Shown here: in pieces, positions 6,177-14,820 of the stretch
Position numbering within the stretch: position 1 is the first letter of the stretch
Layout of the letters: every line of letters starts with the position of its first letter
NCBI GenBank assembly: GCA_913031655.1
Contig: CAJWFY010000007.1
Location: forward strand, 1 to 24,401
Length of the DNA stretch: 24,401 nucleotides
Reading direction: 5' to 3'
Source of the DNA: an uncultured Flavobacteriaceae bacterium
GTDB taxonomy: Bacteria > Bacteroidota > Bacteroidia > Flavobacteriales > Flavobacteriaceae
Made by a program: the position numbers and the translations under genes
The notes under the pieces: generated by a model
Seen by the model: only the letters and a program-made list of their open reading frames with translations
The model's database searches: none
What the model was told of the DNA's origin: nothing

Positions 6177-8990
6177 ATGGCATACGATTTTACACATATT
6201 GAAGAAAAGTGGCAAAAATACTGGTCAGACAACAAGGTATTTCAGGCTGATAATGAAAGTAATCTTCCAAAGTATTATGTGATGGATATGTTTCCTTATC
6301 CATCTGGTGCTGGGCTTCATGTAGGACATCCTCTAGGGTACATAGCAAGTGATATATACTCTAGATATAAAAGACACAAAGGTTTTAATGTTTTGCATCC
6401 ACAAGGCTATGATTCATTTGGTTTACCAGCTGAACAATATGCGATTCAAACAGGAAGACATCCTCTTGAGACCACGAATGAAAATATTTCAAGATACAGA
6501 GTTCAACTTGATAGATTGGGTTTTTCATTTGATTGGTCTAGGGAAATTAGAACTTCAAATAAAGATTATTACAAATGGACTCAGTGGATGTTCATTAAAC
6601 TCTATAATTCCTGGTATGATTTAAGTCAAAAAAAAGCTAGACCAATTGAAGATTTAATTTTAATTTTTAACAAAAGTGGAAATATTAATCTTAATGCTTC
6701 AAAGAGTGAATCTTCTTTAAATTTCAATTCTAAGGATTGGAATAGCTTTTCTGAACAAAAAAAAGAAAAAGTCCTGTTAGATTATAGAATGGCTTTTCTT
6801 TCTGATACTGAAGTGAATTGGTGTCCTAAGCTAGGAACCGTATTGGCAAATGATGAAATAATTGATGGACTTTCGGAAAGAGGAGGTTATGAGGTGATTA
6901 GAAAAAAAATGACTCAATGGAGTATTAGAATTTCTGCTTACTCAGATCGTTTGCTTTTGGGTTTAAACGACATAGATTGGCCTGATCCATTAAAAGAAAT
7001 GCAAAGAAATTGGATTGGAAAATCTGAGGGAATATTAGTTAAGTTCGATGTTTTGAATTTTGACAAACAAATTCATGCTTTTACAACTAGACCAGATACA
7101 ATATATGGTGTAACTTTTGTTACTCTTGCTCCTGAACATCCATTAGTAGAATTAATTACAACTGACGAAAATAAAAATCACGTAAATAATTATATTTCAG
7201 AATCTAGTAAAAAAACAGAAAGAGATAGAATGTCTGATGTTAAATCTATAAGCGGGGTATTTACCGGAGCTTATGTTTTGCATCCTTTAACAAACAGAAA
7301 AACTCCTGTTTGGATTTCGGATTATGTTTTAGCCGGTTACGGAACTGGGGCAGTAATGGCTGTTCCATGTGGAGATCAAAGAGATTATAATTTCGCTAAA
7401 TTTTTTAACCTTCCTATAGTTAATATTTTTAAAGATATTGATATTTCAAATGAAGCTTTTAAAGAAAAAACTAATTTTGTTTTAACTAATTCAGAAGAAT
7501 TAAATGGTCTAGACTTTAAAAAAGGATATCTCTTAGCTCTTGAAAAATTAAAAAAATTAGATAAAGGAGTACATGAAATAAATTACAAACTAAGAGATGC
7601 TGTTTTTAGTAGACAAAGATATTGGGGTGAGCCATTCCCTGTCTATTATAAGAATAACATGCCTGTAATGATTTCTGAAAAACATTTACCTGTTGAACTT
7701 CCAGACGTCGATAAATATTTACCAACAGAAGATGGGAAACCTCCTTTAGGTAACTCTGCTAATTGGGCCTGGGATTCTCTAAACAATAAAATTGTAAGTA
7801 ATAAGCTTATCGATAATGAAACTGTTTTTAGGATGGAACTTAATACTATGCCTGGATGGGCCGGAAGCTCGTGGTATTTTAATAGGTATATGGATCCAAA
7901 TAATAAAGATGAATTTGCATCAAAAAAGTCTTTGAATTACTGGAAAGAAGTGGACCTATATATTGGAGGAAGCGAACATGCAACTGGACATTTACTATAT
8001 TCTAGGTTTTGGCAATATTTCTTATATGATTTAGGTTTAGTTCCGGTAAAAGATTATGCAAAAAAATTAATTAATCAAGGGATGATTCTTGGAAATAGTG
8101 CTTTTGTTTACAGATTAAATGGCACAGATACTTATATTTCTAAGGAACTTGTAAACAAACAAAATGTTCAATTAATTCACATTGACATTAGGTATGTTAA
8201 CTCTAAAGATGAATTAGATTTAGAGGGTCTTAAAAAATGGCAACCACAATTTAAAAATGCAAAATTCGAATTTTTAAATGAAAAATTTATTGTCAAAAGA
8301 GAGATTGAGAAAATGTCTAAATCTAAATATAATGTAGTCAACCCTGATGAAATATGTGAAAAATATGGTGCGGATACTTTACGGTTGTATGAAATGTTTT
8401 TAGGCCCTATTGAACAGGCTAAGCCATGGAATACAGCAGGTATATCAGGAACATTTTCTTTCCTAAAAAAGTTTTGGAATTTATTCCATCAAAATGAAAA
8501 TTTCAATGTGGTTGATGATAAGCCATGTAGTGAAAGTCTGAAAATTTTACACAAAACTATAAAGAAGATTAACGATGATATTGAGAATTTTTCTTTTAAT
8601 ACATCCGTAAGCGCATTTATGATTTGTGTTAATGGGTTGAGCTCTATAAAATGTAATAACCGTTCAGTTTTAGAATCATTATGTGTTTTGTTATCCCCAT
8701 TTGCTCCACATATATCAGAAGAGATTTGGAGTAAATTAGGCCATAATAAATCAATTTCTTTTGTTAATTTTCCTGAATTCAATCCTATTTATATAAAAGA
8801 AGATGTTGTTGAATATCCAGTGTCATTTAATGGGAAACTTAAGTTTAAACTGATTCAAGAATCTTTGCTTAGTATTGATCAAATCAAACAAAATATTATA
8901 GTAGATCAAAGAACAAATAATTATTTAGATGGTCGTGAAATTAAAAAAATCATTGTTGTACCTGGAAAGATTATTAATATAGTTTGTTAA
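6177..8990 (+). CDS. leuS: leucyl-tRNA synthetase
   Basis: LeuRS charges tRNA-Leu. The frame is open from an ATG at 6150, but 6177 is preferred: it gives MAYDFTHIEEKWQKYW as in homologues (937 aa), removes a spurious hydrophobic leader, and lies downstream of a -7 box. The HIGH motif is HVGH at 48-51, the editing (CP1) domain shows TTRPDTIYGVTF and YGTGAVMAVPCGDQRDY (with the editing Asp kept), and KMSKS is at 712-716. Two lineage-type insertions are visible: about 155-200 (from PIEDLILIFNKSGN to FSEQKKEKVLLDYR) and a segment of about 60 residues just before KMSKS (FVYRLNGTDTYISKELV onward). I recall both in other Bacteroidota LeuRS. SemiSWEET follows 2 nt later. Confidence 0.96.
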   Translation: MAYDFTHIEEKWQKYWSDNKVFQADNESNLPKYYVMDMFPYPSGAGLHVGHPLGYIASDIYSRYKRHKGFNVLHPQGYDSFGLPAEQYAIQTGRHPLETTNENISRYRVQLDRLGFSFDWSREIRTSNKDYYKWTQWMFIKLYNSWYDLSQKKARPIEDLILIFNKSGNINLNASKSESSLNFNSKDWNSFSEQKKEKVLLDYRMAFLSDTEVNWCPKLGTVLANDEIIDGLSERGGYEVIRKKMTQWSIRISAYSDRLLLGLNDIDWPDPLKEMQRNWIGKSEGILVKFDVLNFDKQIHAFTTRPDTIYGVTFVTLAPEHPLVELITTDENKNHVNNYISESSKKTERDRMSDVKSISGVFTGAYVLHPLTNRKTPVWISDYVLAGYGTGAVMAVPCGDQRDYNFAKFFNLPIVNIFKDIDISNEAFKEKTNFVLTNSEELNGLDFKKGYLLALEKLKKLDKGVHEINYKLRDAVFSRQRYWGEPFPVYYKNNMPVMISEKHLPVELPDVDKYLPTEDGKPPLGNSANWAWDSLNNKIVSNKLIDNETVFRMELNTMPGWAGSSWYFNRYMDPNNKDEFASKKSLNYWKEVDLYIGGSEHATGHLLYSRFWQYFLYDLGLVPVKDYAKKLINQGMILGNSAFVYRLNGTDTYISKELVNKQNVQLIHIDIRYVNSKDELDLEGLKKWQPQFKNAKFEFLNEKFIVKREIEKMSKSKYNVVNPDEICEKYGADTLRLYEMFLGPIEQAKPWNTAGISGTFSFLKKFWNLFHQNENFNVVDDKPCSESLKILHKTIKKINDDIENFSFNTSVSAFMICVNGLSSIKCNNRSVLESLCVLLSPFAPHISEEIWSKLGHNKSISFVNFPEFNPIYIKEDVVEYPVSFNGKLKFKLIQESLLSIDQIKQNIIVDQRTNNYLDGREIKKIIVVPGKIINIVC

Positions 8991-8992
8991 TT

Positions 8993-9259
8993 ATGAGTTT
9001 TAATATCGAATTTATTGGGTTTTTGGCAGCTATTTTAACAACTGTAGCTTTTATTCCTCAAGTTTATAAAGTTTGGCAAACAAAATCTGTTTCTGGCATG
9101 TCACTGACAATGTACTTAATATTTTTTACTGGAGTATCTTTGTGGCTGGTTTACGGCTTAATAATTAATAGCTTACCGATGATTTTAGGAAATTCAATTA
9201 CACTTTTATTAACTTCTATAATCCTTTATTTTTTACTTAACTCTAAAGGATCTAATTAA
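8993..9259 (+). CDS. SemiSWEET family sugar transporter
   Basis: An 88-aa protein with three predicted membrane helices (about 5-25, 37-57, 63-83) and the PQ-loop motif AFIPQVYKVWQTKSVSGMS, typical of SemiSWEETs. These are half-size transporters that dimerise to carry sugars across the inner membrane by facilitated diffusion; the sugar cannot be told from sequence. The frame is open from a TTG at 8984 overlapping leuS, but the ATG at 8993, 2 nt after the leuS stop, gives the usual N-terminus and is preferred. It is probably co-transcribed with leuS without a functional link. Its 3' end overlaps the convergent Lrp gene by 8 nt. Confidence 0.88.
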   Translation: MSFNIEFIGFLAAILTTVAFIPQVYKVWQTKSVSGMSLTMYLIFFTGVSLWLVYGLIINSLPMILGNSITLLLTSIILYFLLNSKGSN

Positions 9260-9704
9260 TAGTTATCTGTCTGTCAATTTGTTGTTCTAACGAAATAAAC
9301 GTTTCAGTCCTAGAAACACCTCCGATTGATTGAATTTGTTTGTTTAATAATAACATTAGGTGCTCATTATCTCTGCATAATACCTTTATTAAAACACTCC
9401 AATTTCCTGTGGTATAATGGCATTCGAGTATCTCAGGTATCTTTTTCATTGCTTTTATAGCTTCTTTATTTTTTTCAGCTTTGTCAAAATATACTCCTAT
9501 AAATGCTAAGGTTGAGTAGCCAAGAGCTTTAGGGTTTAATTTTAAATGATGGCCAGAAATTAGATCAGATTTTTCAAGTTTTCTTAACCTTTGGTGTATA
9601 GCAGCTCCAGAAATCCCAATTTTTCTAGAAATTTCTAAAATTGGCATTCTTGAATTATTTGTTAATTCCAAGAGAATTTGTTTATCTATTCCATCTATTT
9701 TCAA
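9252..9704 (-). CDS. Lrp/AsnC family transcriptional regulator
   Basis: A 150-aa feast/famine regulator. The N-terminal winged helix-turn-helix (about 5-60) reads LLELTNNSRMPILEISRKIG followed by ISGAAIHQRLRKLEKSDLI, and the RAM/AsnC effector domain (about 68-145) begins LAFIGVYFDKAEKNKEAI and includes ILECHYTTGNWSVLIKVLC. Such proteins form octameric DNA-binding assemblies responsive to amino acids; the ligand here is unknown. The start is a TTG at 9702-9704, 3 nt after the lpxB stop, giving the expected MKIDGIDKQILLEL. It is the last gene of the surE-lpxB-lrp run. Which genes it controls is not shown by the sequence. Confidence 0.92.
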   Translation of the reverse strand: MKIDGIDKQILLELTNNSRMPILEISRKIGISGAAIHQRLRKLEKSDLISGHHLKLNPKALGYSTLAFIGVYFDKAEKNKEAIKAMKKIPEILECHYTTGNWSVLIKVLCRDNEHLMLLLNKQIQSIGGVSRTETFISLEQQIDRQITIN

Positions 9705-9707
9705 AGC

Positions 9708-10826
9708 TTATTTATTAAGAATAATATCATTTGCAACTCTTTTACTTGACCCAGAAGAACCTAATTTACCAATTAATTCATCATAACTTTGTTTTAAAAC
9801 TTTTCTTTTACTTAAATCTAAAACATTTTTCAACTCTTTTATTATTTCTTCTTTTGTACAATTGTTTTGAATTAATTCTTTAACAATTTCTTTATTCATT
9901 ATTAAGTTTACTAGAGATATGAATTTTATTTTGACAAATATTTTCGCTAAGAAATAAGTTAAAAAACTACTCTTGTAACAAACAACCTGAGGGACTTTTA
10001 AAATAGCAGTTTCAAGAGTTGCTGTTCCACTTGTTACTATTGCTGCTTTTGACAATGATAACACTTCGTAAGTTTTATTTTTTATAATTTTTATATTTTT
10101 ATTATCAATTATTCTATTTAAAAATTCTGTATTTATACTTGGAGCAGCGGCAATGACGAATTGATAATCATTAAAATCATCAATGACATCTAACATAACT
10201 GAAAGTATTTTCTTTATCTCTTGTTCTCTACTCCCAGGAAGTATAGCTATTATAGGTTTTTTGATGTCTAAATTATTCTTTTTAATAAACTTCTCTTTTT
10301 CGTTATTTTTTAAATGAGTTATACTGTCTAACAAAGGATGTCCGAAGTATTTTACTTTATAATTATGTTTGTTTTCAAAAAAATATTTTTCAAACGGAAG
10401 TATCACATATAAATGGTCAATATTCTTTTTTATTTCATGAATTCTACTTTCATTCCATGCCCATATTTGAGGAGCTACATAATAGTAGGTTTTGAAATTG
10501 TTATTTTTTGATTTGGCCCATTTAGCAATTCTTAGGTTAAAACCAGGATAGTCAATAAATATTATCTTATCTGGATTGAACTTTAATATATCATCTTTAC
10601 AAAACTTAATATTTTTTAATATGCTTCTTATATTGATGAGAACTTCATAAACCCCCATAAATGCTAAATCCCTGTAATGTTTTACAATTTCAGCGCCTGA
10701 TTTTTCCATTTTATCTCCACCCCATCCTCTAATTTCAGCTTTTGAATCAATCTTGATTATCTCATTAATTAAATTAGAGCCATGTAAATCACCAGAAGCC
10801 TCTCCAGCTATTATATAATATTTCAT
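9708..10826 (-). CDS. lpxB: lipid-A-disaccharide synthase
   Basis: LpxB (glycosyltransferase family 19) condenses UDP-2,3-diacylglucosamine with lipid X to make the lipid A disaccharide at the inner face of the cytoplasmic membrane. The 372-aa length fits. Motifs: the N-terminal YYIIAGEASGDLHGSNLI, then RDLAFMGVYEVL, FIDYPGFNLRIAKWAK, YYVAPQIWAWNESRIHEI, YFGHPLLDS, IAILPGSREQEIKKILSVML and, in the C-terminal domain, TSGTATLETAILKVPQVVCYK. It begins 1 nt after the surE stop and is followed 3 nt later by the Lrp gene. With kdtA nearby it shows that the organism makes lipopolysaccharide. Confidence 0.96.
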   Translation of the reverse strand: MKYYIIAGEASGDLHGSNLINEIIKIDSKAEIRGWGGDKMEKSGAEIVKHYRDLAFMGVYEVLINIRSILKNIKFCKDDILKFNPDKIIFIDYPGFNLRIAKWAKSKNNNFKTYYYVAPQIWAWNESRIHEIKKNIDHLYVILPFEKYFFENKHNYKVKYFGHPLLDSITHLKNNEKEKFIKKNNLDIKKPIIAILPGSREQEIKKILSVMLDVIDDFNDYQFVIAAAPSINTEFLNRIIDNKNIKIIKNKTYEVLSLSKAAIVTSGTATLETAILKVPQVVCYKSSFLTYFLAKIFVKIKFISLVNLIMNKEIVKELIQNNCTKEEIIKELKNVLDLSKRKVLKQSYDELIGKLGSSGSSKRVANDIILNK

Positions 10827-10827
10827 T

Positions 10828-11598
10828 TTAAATTTTCCAATTATTTAATTCCTTAATATTAGAATGATCTGTCATATCAAACTTAACAGGAACAACTGAA
10901 ATAAATCCATTTTTTAATGCCCACTCGTCTGTATCCTTACCATCATCTTGGTTTATAAACTCTCCAGTTAGCCAATAATATTCTTTTCCTTGTGGGCTTT
11001 TTCTTTTATCAAATTTCTCAATCCAATGAGCTTTTGCTTGTCTACATATTTTTATTCCTTTTATGTCCCCTTCTTTTAGTTTTGGAAAATTAACATTTAA
11101 TGCATTTCCTTTTGGAATTCCCTGCTTCATTGCTTCAATTGTTATTTTTTTTATAAAAGATTTTATTGATTCAAAGTCAGCATTCCATTTATAATCTAAC
11201 AAAGAAAACCCTATTGACGGTATTCCTTCAATACTAGCTTCAATAGCGGCACTCATTGTTCCTGAATAAATAACATTAATTGACGAATTTGACCCGTGAT
11301 TTATTCCAGAAACACATATGTCAGGTTTTCTTTTTAAAATCTCATTTACACCCATTTTAATACAGTCAGCAGGTGTCCCTGAGCAAGAATATTCAATTTG
11401 TGGTCCATCATCAATTTTTATTGAGTCACAGTGTAATGTAGAATTAATAGTTATGGCATGACCCATAGCAGATTGAGGACTATCAGGAGCTACTACAACA
11501 ACATCTCCTAATTCGTTCATCACAGATATTAATGCTCTTATTCCGGGAGCAGTAATTCCATCATCATTTGTAACTAATATTAGAGGTTTTTTAGACAT
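10828..11598 (-). CDS. surE: 5'/3'-nucleotidase SurE
   Basis: SurE is a metal-dependent phosphatase acting on nucleoside monophosphates and linked to stationary-phase survival. The 256-aa protein starts KPLILVTNDDGITAPGI. The metal ligands of the family are visible as Asp12 and Asp13 (NDDG), Ser43 (DSPQSAMGHA) and Asn100 (VSGINHGSN). Further family motifs are YSGTMSAAIEASIEGIPSIGFS and LNVNFP. It is the first gene of surE-lpxB-lrp, with its own candidate promoter in the 45-nt gap after the preceding secreted-protein gene. Confidence 0.96.
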   Translation of the reverse strand: MSKKPLILVTNDDGITAPGIRALISVMNELGDVVVVAPDSPQSAMGHAITINSTLHCDSIKIDDGPQIEYSCSGTPADCIKMGVNEILKRKPDICVSGINHGSNSSINVIYSGTMSAAIEASIEGIPSIGFSLLDYKWNADFESIKSFIKKITIEAMKQGIPKGNALNVNFPKLKEGDIKGIKICRQAKAHWIEKFDKRKSPQGKEYYWLTGEFINQDDGKDTDEWALKNGFISVVPVKFDMTDHSNIKELNNWKI

Positions 11599-11611
11599 TT
11601 TTAAATTTTAT

Positions 11612-11619
11612 CAAAAGTA
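11612..11619 (-). promoter_or_regulatory. candidate -7 promoter box of surE-lpxB-lrp
   Basis: On the minus strand it reads TACTTTTG, an exact TAnnTTTG match, ending 13 nt before the surE ATG. It sits in the only gap of the surrounding minus-strand gene run, so it would let surE-lpxB-lrp be transcribed separately from kdtA. Confidence 0.45.
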
Positions 11620-11643
11620 CTGAAAAGAAAAGATTATTAAACT

Positions 11644-12351
11644 TTACCTAAGAGTCCATGTTTCATTGATTGCATCTCCTTTACTGCTAAATCCATTATG
11701 GTGCCATTCATTATTTATAAGTTTATAATTAAATTTCAAGCTTAGTCCTACTTTAGAATCATCTCTAGAGAAGAATTCTATGTTTTCTGAGTATACTCCA
11801 TTTGTAGTTGTATAAGTGCCGCCACCTGTTCCCATAAATTTTTTTGTTTCAGTATTATAAGCTATCCATTGAAAATGAGTTCCAGATAAAATTTTCATAG
11901 TTTTTCTTGGCCTACTAGTATCTCTTAATTTTTTTTCTCCGTCTTTTATTCTTGCTGACATAAGCCATGCGCCTTTAAGTTCACCTGGTTCCCCGTTATC
12001 AATTCTTTGAAATTCTATTTCACTCTCTACAATTCTCATCACAGATTCAGTAATCTGAACTTTAAAAGTGACCTCTGAACCTACGCGCTCAGAATTATTG
12101 GTATCAAATTCAACTTTTTCTGTTATATTATCATCCTTCAACGTCCAAGTCCCTCCATTGGAGTAAATGAACTTTCCAGTTTTTACATTGTATGTGCTAA
12201 TTGATTGATAGCCATCAGAAAAAATAACTACACTTTTTAGTTCTTCTCCCTTTTCGGAATTATGATATCTTTCCCAAGCTCCAATAAAACTTTGTGCATT
12301 AATGCTGATTGACAAAAGAGTAAATATTATTAATGAGAGTATTTTTTTCAT
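11644..12351 (-). CDS. secreted two-repeat lipocalin-like protein of unknown function
   Basis: A 235-aa protein with a clear Sec signal peptide (KKILSLIIFTLLSISINA, cleavage before Gln20). The mature part consists of two similar units of about 105 residues. Unit 1 (about 21-118) has SFIGAWERYHN, YNVKTGKFIYSNGGTWTL and an ITEKVEF strand; unit 2 (about 124-235) has ELKGAWLMSAR, YNTETKKFMGTGGGTYTT and a YSENIEF strand. The GAW opening and short beta strands recall the lipocalin-like/DUF4488-type families of Bacteroidota, but this is recall and the ligand is unknown. No lipobox or T9SS signal is present, so a periplasmic or outer-membrane-associated location is likely. Its ATG overlaps the kdtA stop by 4 nt, so it is translationally coupled to kdtA. 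Confidence 0.8.
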   Translation of the reverse strand: MKKILSLIIFTLLSISINAQSFIGAWERYHNSEKGEELKSVVIFSDGYQSISTYNVKTGKFIYSNGGTWTLKDDNITEKVEFDTNNSERVGSEVTFKVQITESVMRIVESEIEFQRIDNGEPGELKGAWLMSARIKDGEKKLRDTSRPRKTMKILSGTHFQWIAYNTETKKFMGTGGGTYTTTNGVYSENIEFFSRDDSKVGLSLKFNYKLINNEWHHNGFSSKGDAINETWTLR

Positions 12352-13589
12352 TTTTTTTCAATTAAATAGGAAATTACTTTTTCTGATGCTCCAAGGTTAT
12401 TTTTTATATACTCTAAATTAATTTTACCCATTTTATTTCTTTGTTCAATAGATTTAATTAATTCAATAATTTTAATTTTAAAAGACTGATTATTATTGAC
12501 ACTAATAATTCCGCCTAGGTTAATTAATTCAGATACCTCAGGGAAATTTTCAAAATTTGGCCCAACTATTACAGGTATTTTGTATACCGCTGGTTCTAAT
12601 GTGTTGTGCAATCCGGATTTACCCATTCCTCCTCCAACATATGAAATGTCCGCATATGAATATAATTTGGTGAGTATTCCAACACTATCAACAATAATTA
12701 AATTAATATTTTCAAAATTATCAAAGTTTAGTTCAGATAATAATATTGAATTGAGTTTAATTTTATTTTGTAATTCTTTTATGTATTGCAAATTAATTTG
12801 GTGAGGAGCTATTACCCAGCATGTATTTGAAGATAAATTAGAGTTTATAAATTCCACAATTAAATCATCATCTTGCTTCCATGTACTGCCAGCTACAATG
12901 CAGATTTTATTTTTTTTAAAATCTTTTAAATATTTAACTTCATTATTTTGATTTAATAATTCCATAACTCTATCATACCTTGAGTCACCCATGACTGAGC
13001 AATTATTGATGTTAAATTTTGAAAGCATCTGTTTAGAACTATTGTTCTGAACAAAAAAATGAGTAAAAGAACGTAATACTTTTCTCATCCAAAAGCCATA
13101 GAATTTAAAAAACCAATGATTTTCTCTAAACACTCCTGAAATTAAGTAAGTAGGAATCCCTCTTTTATTTAAAGATTTTAAAAAATTTGGCCAAAATTCA
13201 TATTTGACAAATAATGCCATCTCAGGCTTTATCATATTTAAAAATTTATTTACATTTTTATTTGTGTCTATTGGCAGATAAACTGTGATATCACTAATTG
13301 GATTATTTTTTCTAGCATTATATCCAGAGGAAGAAAAAAAGGATAATACTATTTTATGATCTTTATACAAAGATTTAATATGTTCAAAAACAGGAAGTCC
13401 TTGTTCGTATTCTCCTAAAGAAGCAACATGTATCCAAATGTATTTTTCATTTTTATCAATTTCTTTTTCAAGTATTTGAATAACACTTTTTCTTTCATTT
13501 ACGAATTTTCTAATTTTTAAATTAAATAATTTAAGTATAGATAAAATTATCTCTACTTTAATCATCAATAAATTATACAGAGTAGTCAT
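12348..13589 (-). CDS. kdtA: 3-deoxy-D-manno-octulosonic acid (Kdo) transferase
   Basis: KdtA/WaaA (glycosyltransferase family 30) adds Kdo from CMP-Kdo to the lipid A precursor at the inner membrane. The 413-aa protein has one N-terminal membrane-anchoring segment (about 5-22), the catalytic motif WIHVASLGEYEQG with Glu60, PEMALFVKYEFWPNFL, PTYLISGVFRENHWFFKFY, CIVAGSTWKQDDDLI and the acceptor/donor region GGMGKSGLHNTLEPAVY. Downstream, and translationally coupled through ATGA, is a secreted protein of unknown function. It is divergent from the sugar aminotransferase gene, with an 88-nt gap between them. Confidence 0.95.
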   Translation of the reverse strand: MTTLYNLLMIKVEIILSILKLFNLKIRKFVNERKSVIQILEKEIDKNEKYIWIHVASLGEYEQGLPVFEHIKSLYKDHKIVLSFFSSSGYNARKNNPISDITVYLPIDTNKNVNKFLNMIKPEMALFVKYEFWPNFLKSLNKRGIPTYLISGVFRENHWFFKFYGFWMRKVLRSFTHFFVQNNSSKQMLSKFNINNCSVMGDSRYDRVMELLNQNNEVKYLKDFKKNKICIVAGSTWKQDDDLIVEFINSNLSSNTCWVIAPHQINLQYIKELQNKIKLNSILLSELNFDNFENINLIIVDSVGILTKLYSYADISYVGGGMGKSGLHNTLEPAVYKIPVIVGPNFENFPEVSELINLGGIISVNNNQSFKIKIIELIKSIEQRNKMGKINLEYIKNNLGASEKVISYLIEKK

Positions 13590-13677
13590 AATGATTTAAT
13601 ACTCTACTAAATTAGTATTTTGTAAAGATATTTACTTTTAAACTCTGCATTTTATTATTTTTACAAAAAATCAGCAT

Positions 13678-14820
13678 ATGAAAAAAATCCAAATGGTGGA
13701 TTTACAAACTCAATATAAGTTTATAAAAGATAAAGTTGATTCTTCAGTTTTAGAGGTAATGCAGAACGGTACATTTATTAATGGCCCTTCAGTTTCTGAA
13801 TTTCAAGGAAATTTAGAATCTTATTTAAACGTTAAACATGTGATACCTTGTGCAAACGGTACAGATGCTCTTCAAATTGCATTAATGAGTCTTGGGCTAA
13901 AACCTGGAGATGAAATAATTACATCTGATTTTACTTTTGCCGCGACTGTAGAGGTGATAGCTTTATTAAATTTAACACCTGTTTTAGTGGATGTTGATAT
14001 TGAAACTTTTAATATTGATTGTGAAAAAGTAGTTCAAGCAATAACTCCAAAAACAAAAGCTATAATTCCAGTGCATTTATTTGGACAAGTTGCCAATATG
14101 GAAGAGTTAATAAGAATTTCAAAAATTCATAATTTATTTTTAATTGAAGACAATGCCCAAGGAATTGGTTCTACATATGAATTTTTAAACAAGACCAAAA
14201 TTAAATCTGGAACTATAGGAGATATTGGGACAACCTCTTTTTTTCCATCAAAAAACCTTGGATGCTTTGGAGACGGTGGAGCTATTTTTACTAATAACAG
14301 CGATTTAGCTCATACTATTCGTGGAATCGTAAATCACGGTATGTATAAAAGATATCATCATGATGTAGTAGGTGTGAATTCAAGACTCGATAGTATTCAA
14401 GCTGCTGTTTTAAATTCAAAATTACCTCTTTTAGATTTTTACAATGAAAGACGAAAACAAGCTTCTTTATTGTACTCACAAAGATTTGATGGAAACGAAT
14501 ATTTAATAACTCCCATTGTAAAAGGTAATTGTCAATCTCATGTTTTTCATCAATATACTTTAAGAGTCTTGAACGGAATGAGAGATGACTTAGCTGATTA
14601 TTTATCAGATTTAAAAATACCTTTCGGTATTTACTATCCTATTCCATTACATAGACAAAAAGCCTATGTTGATATTAGATATAAAGAGGAAGATTTTAAG
14701 ATTTCTAATTTAATGAGTGAACAGGTTATATCATTACCCATGCATTCTGAACTAGATGAAAATCAGATAGATTTTATTTGTGAAAAAATAAATAAATTCT
14801 TTAAAGATCAGGAAAACTAG
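13678..14820 (+). CDS. DegT/DnrJ/EryC1/StrS family sugar aminotransferase
   Basis: A 380-aa PLP-dependent aminotransferase of the type that converts nucleotide-linked keto sugars to amino sugars for surface polysaccharides. Motifs: CANGTDALQIALMSLGLKPG (PLP phosphate region), ITSDFTFAATVEVI, IIPVHLFGQVANM, LIEDNAQGIGSTY and TTSFFPSKNLGCFGDGGAI, in which Lys192 is the expected PLP-binding lysine; then HGMYKRYHHDVVGVNSRLDSIQAA. The exact sugar cannot be assigned. It stands alone between the divergent kdtA and the convergent fabD, whose 3' end it overlaps by 20 nt. A lipopolysaccharide or O-antigen role is suggested by kdtA and lpxB nearby but is inference. Confidence 0.92.
   Translation: MKKIQMVDLQTQYKFIKDKVDSSVLEVMQNGTFINGPSVSEFQGNLESYLNVKHVIPCANGTDALQIALMSLGLKPGDEIITSDFTFAATVEVIALLNLTPVLVDVDIETFNIDCEKVVQAITPKTKAIIPVHLFGQVANMEELIRISKIHNLFLIEDNAQGIGSTYEFLNKTKIKSGTIGDIGTTSFFPSKNLGCFGDGGAIFTNNSDLAHTIRGIVNHGMYKRYHHDVVGVNSRLDSIQAAVLNSKLPLLDFYNERRKQASLLYSQRFDGNEYLITPIVKGNCQSHVFHQYTLRVLNGMRDDLADYLSDLKIPFGIYYPIPLHRQKAYVDIRYKEEDFKISNLMSEQVISLPMHSELDENQIDFICEKINKFFKDQEN

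Noticed and set aside
8984..8992. TTG start for SemiSWEET overlapping leuS
   Set aside because: The ATG at 8993 gives the normal family N-terminus and sits 2 nt after the leuS stop.
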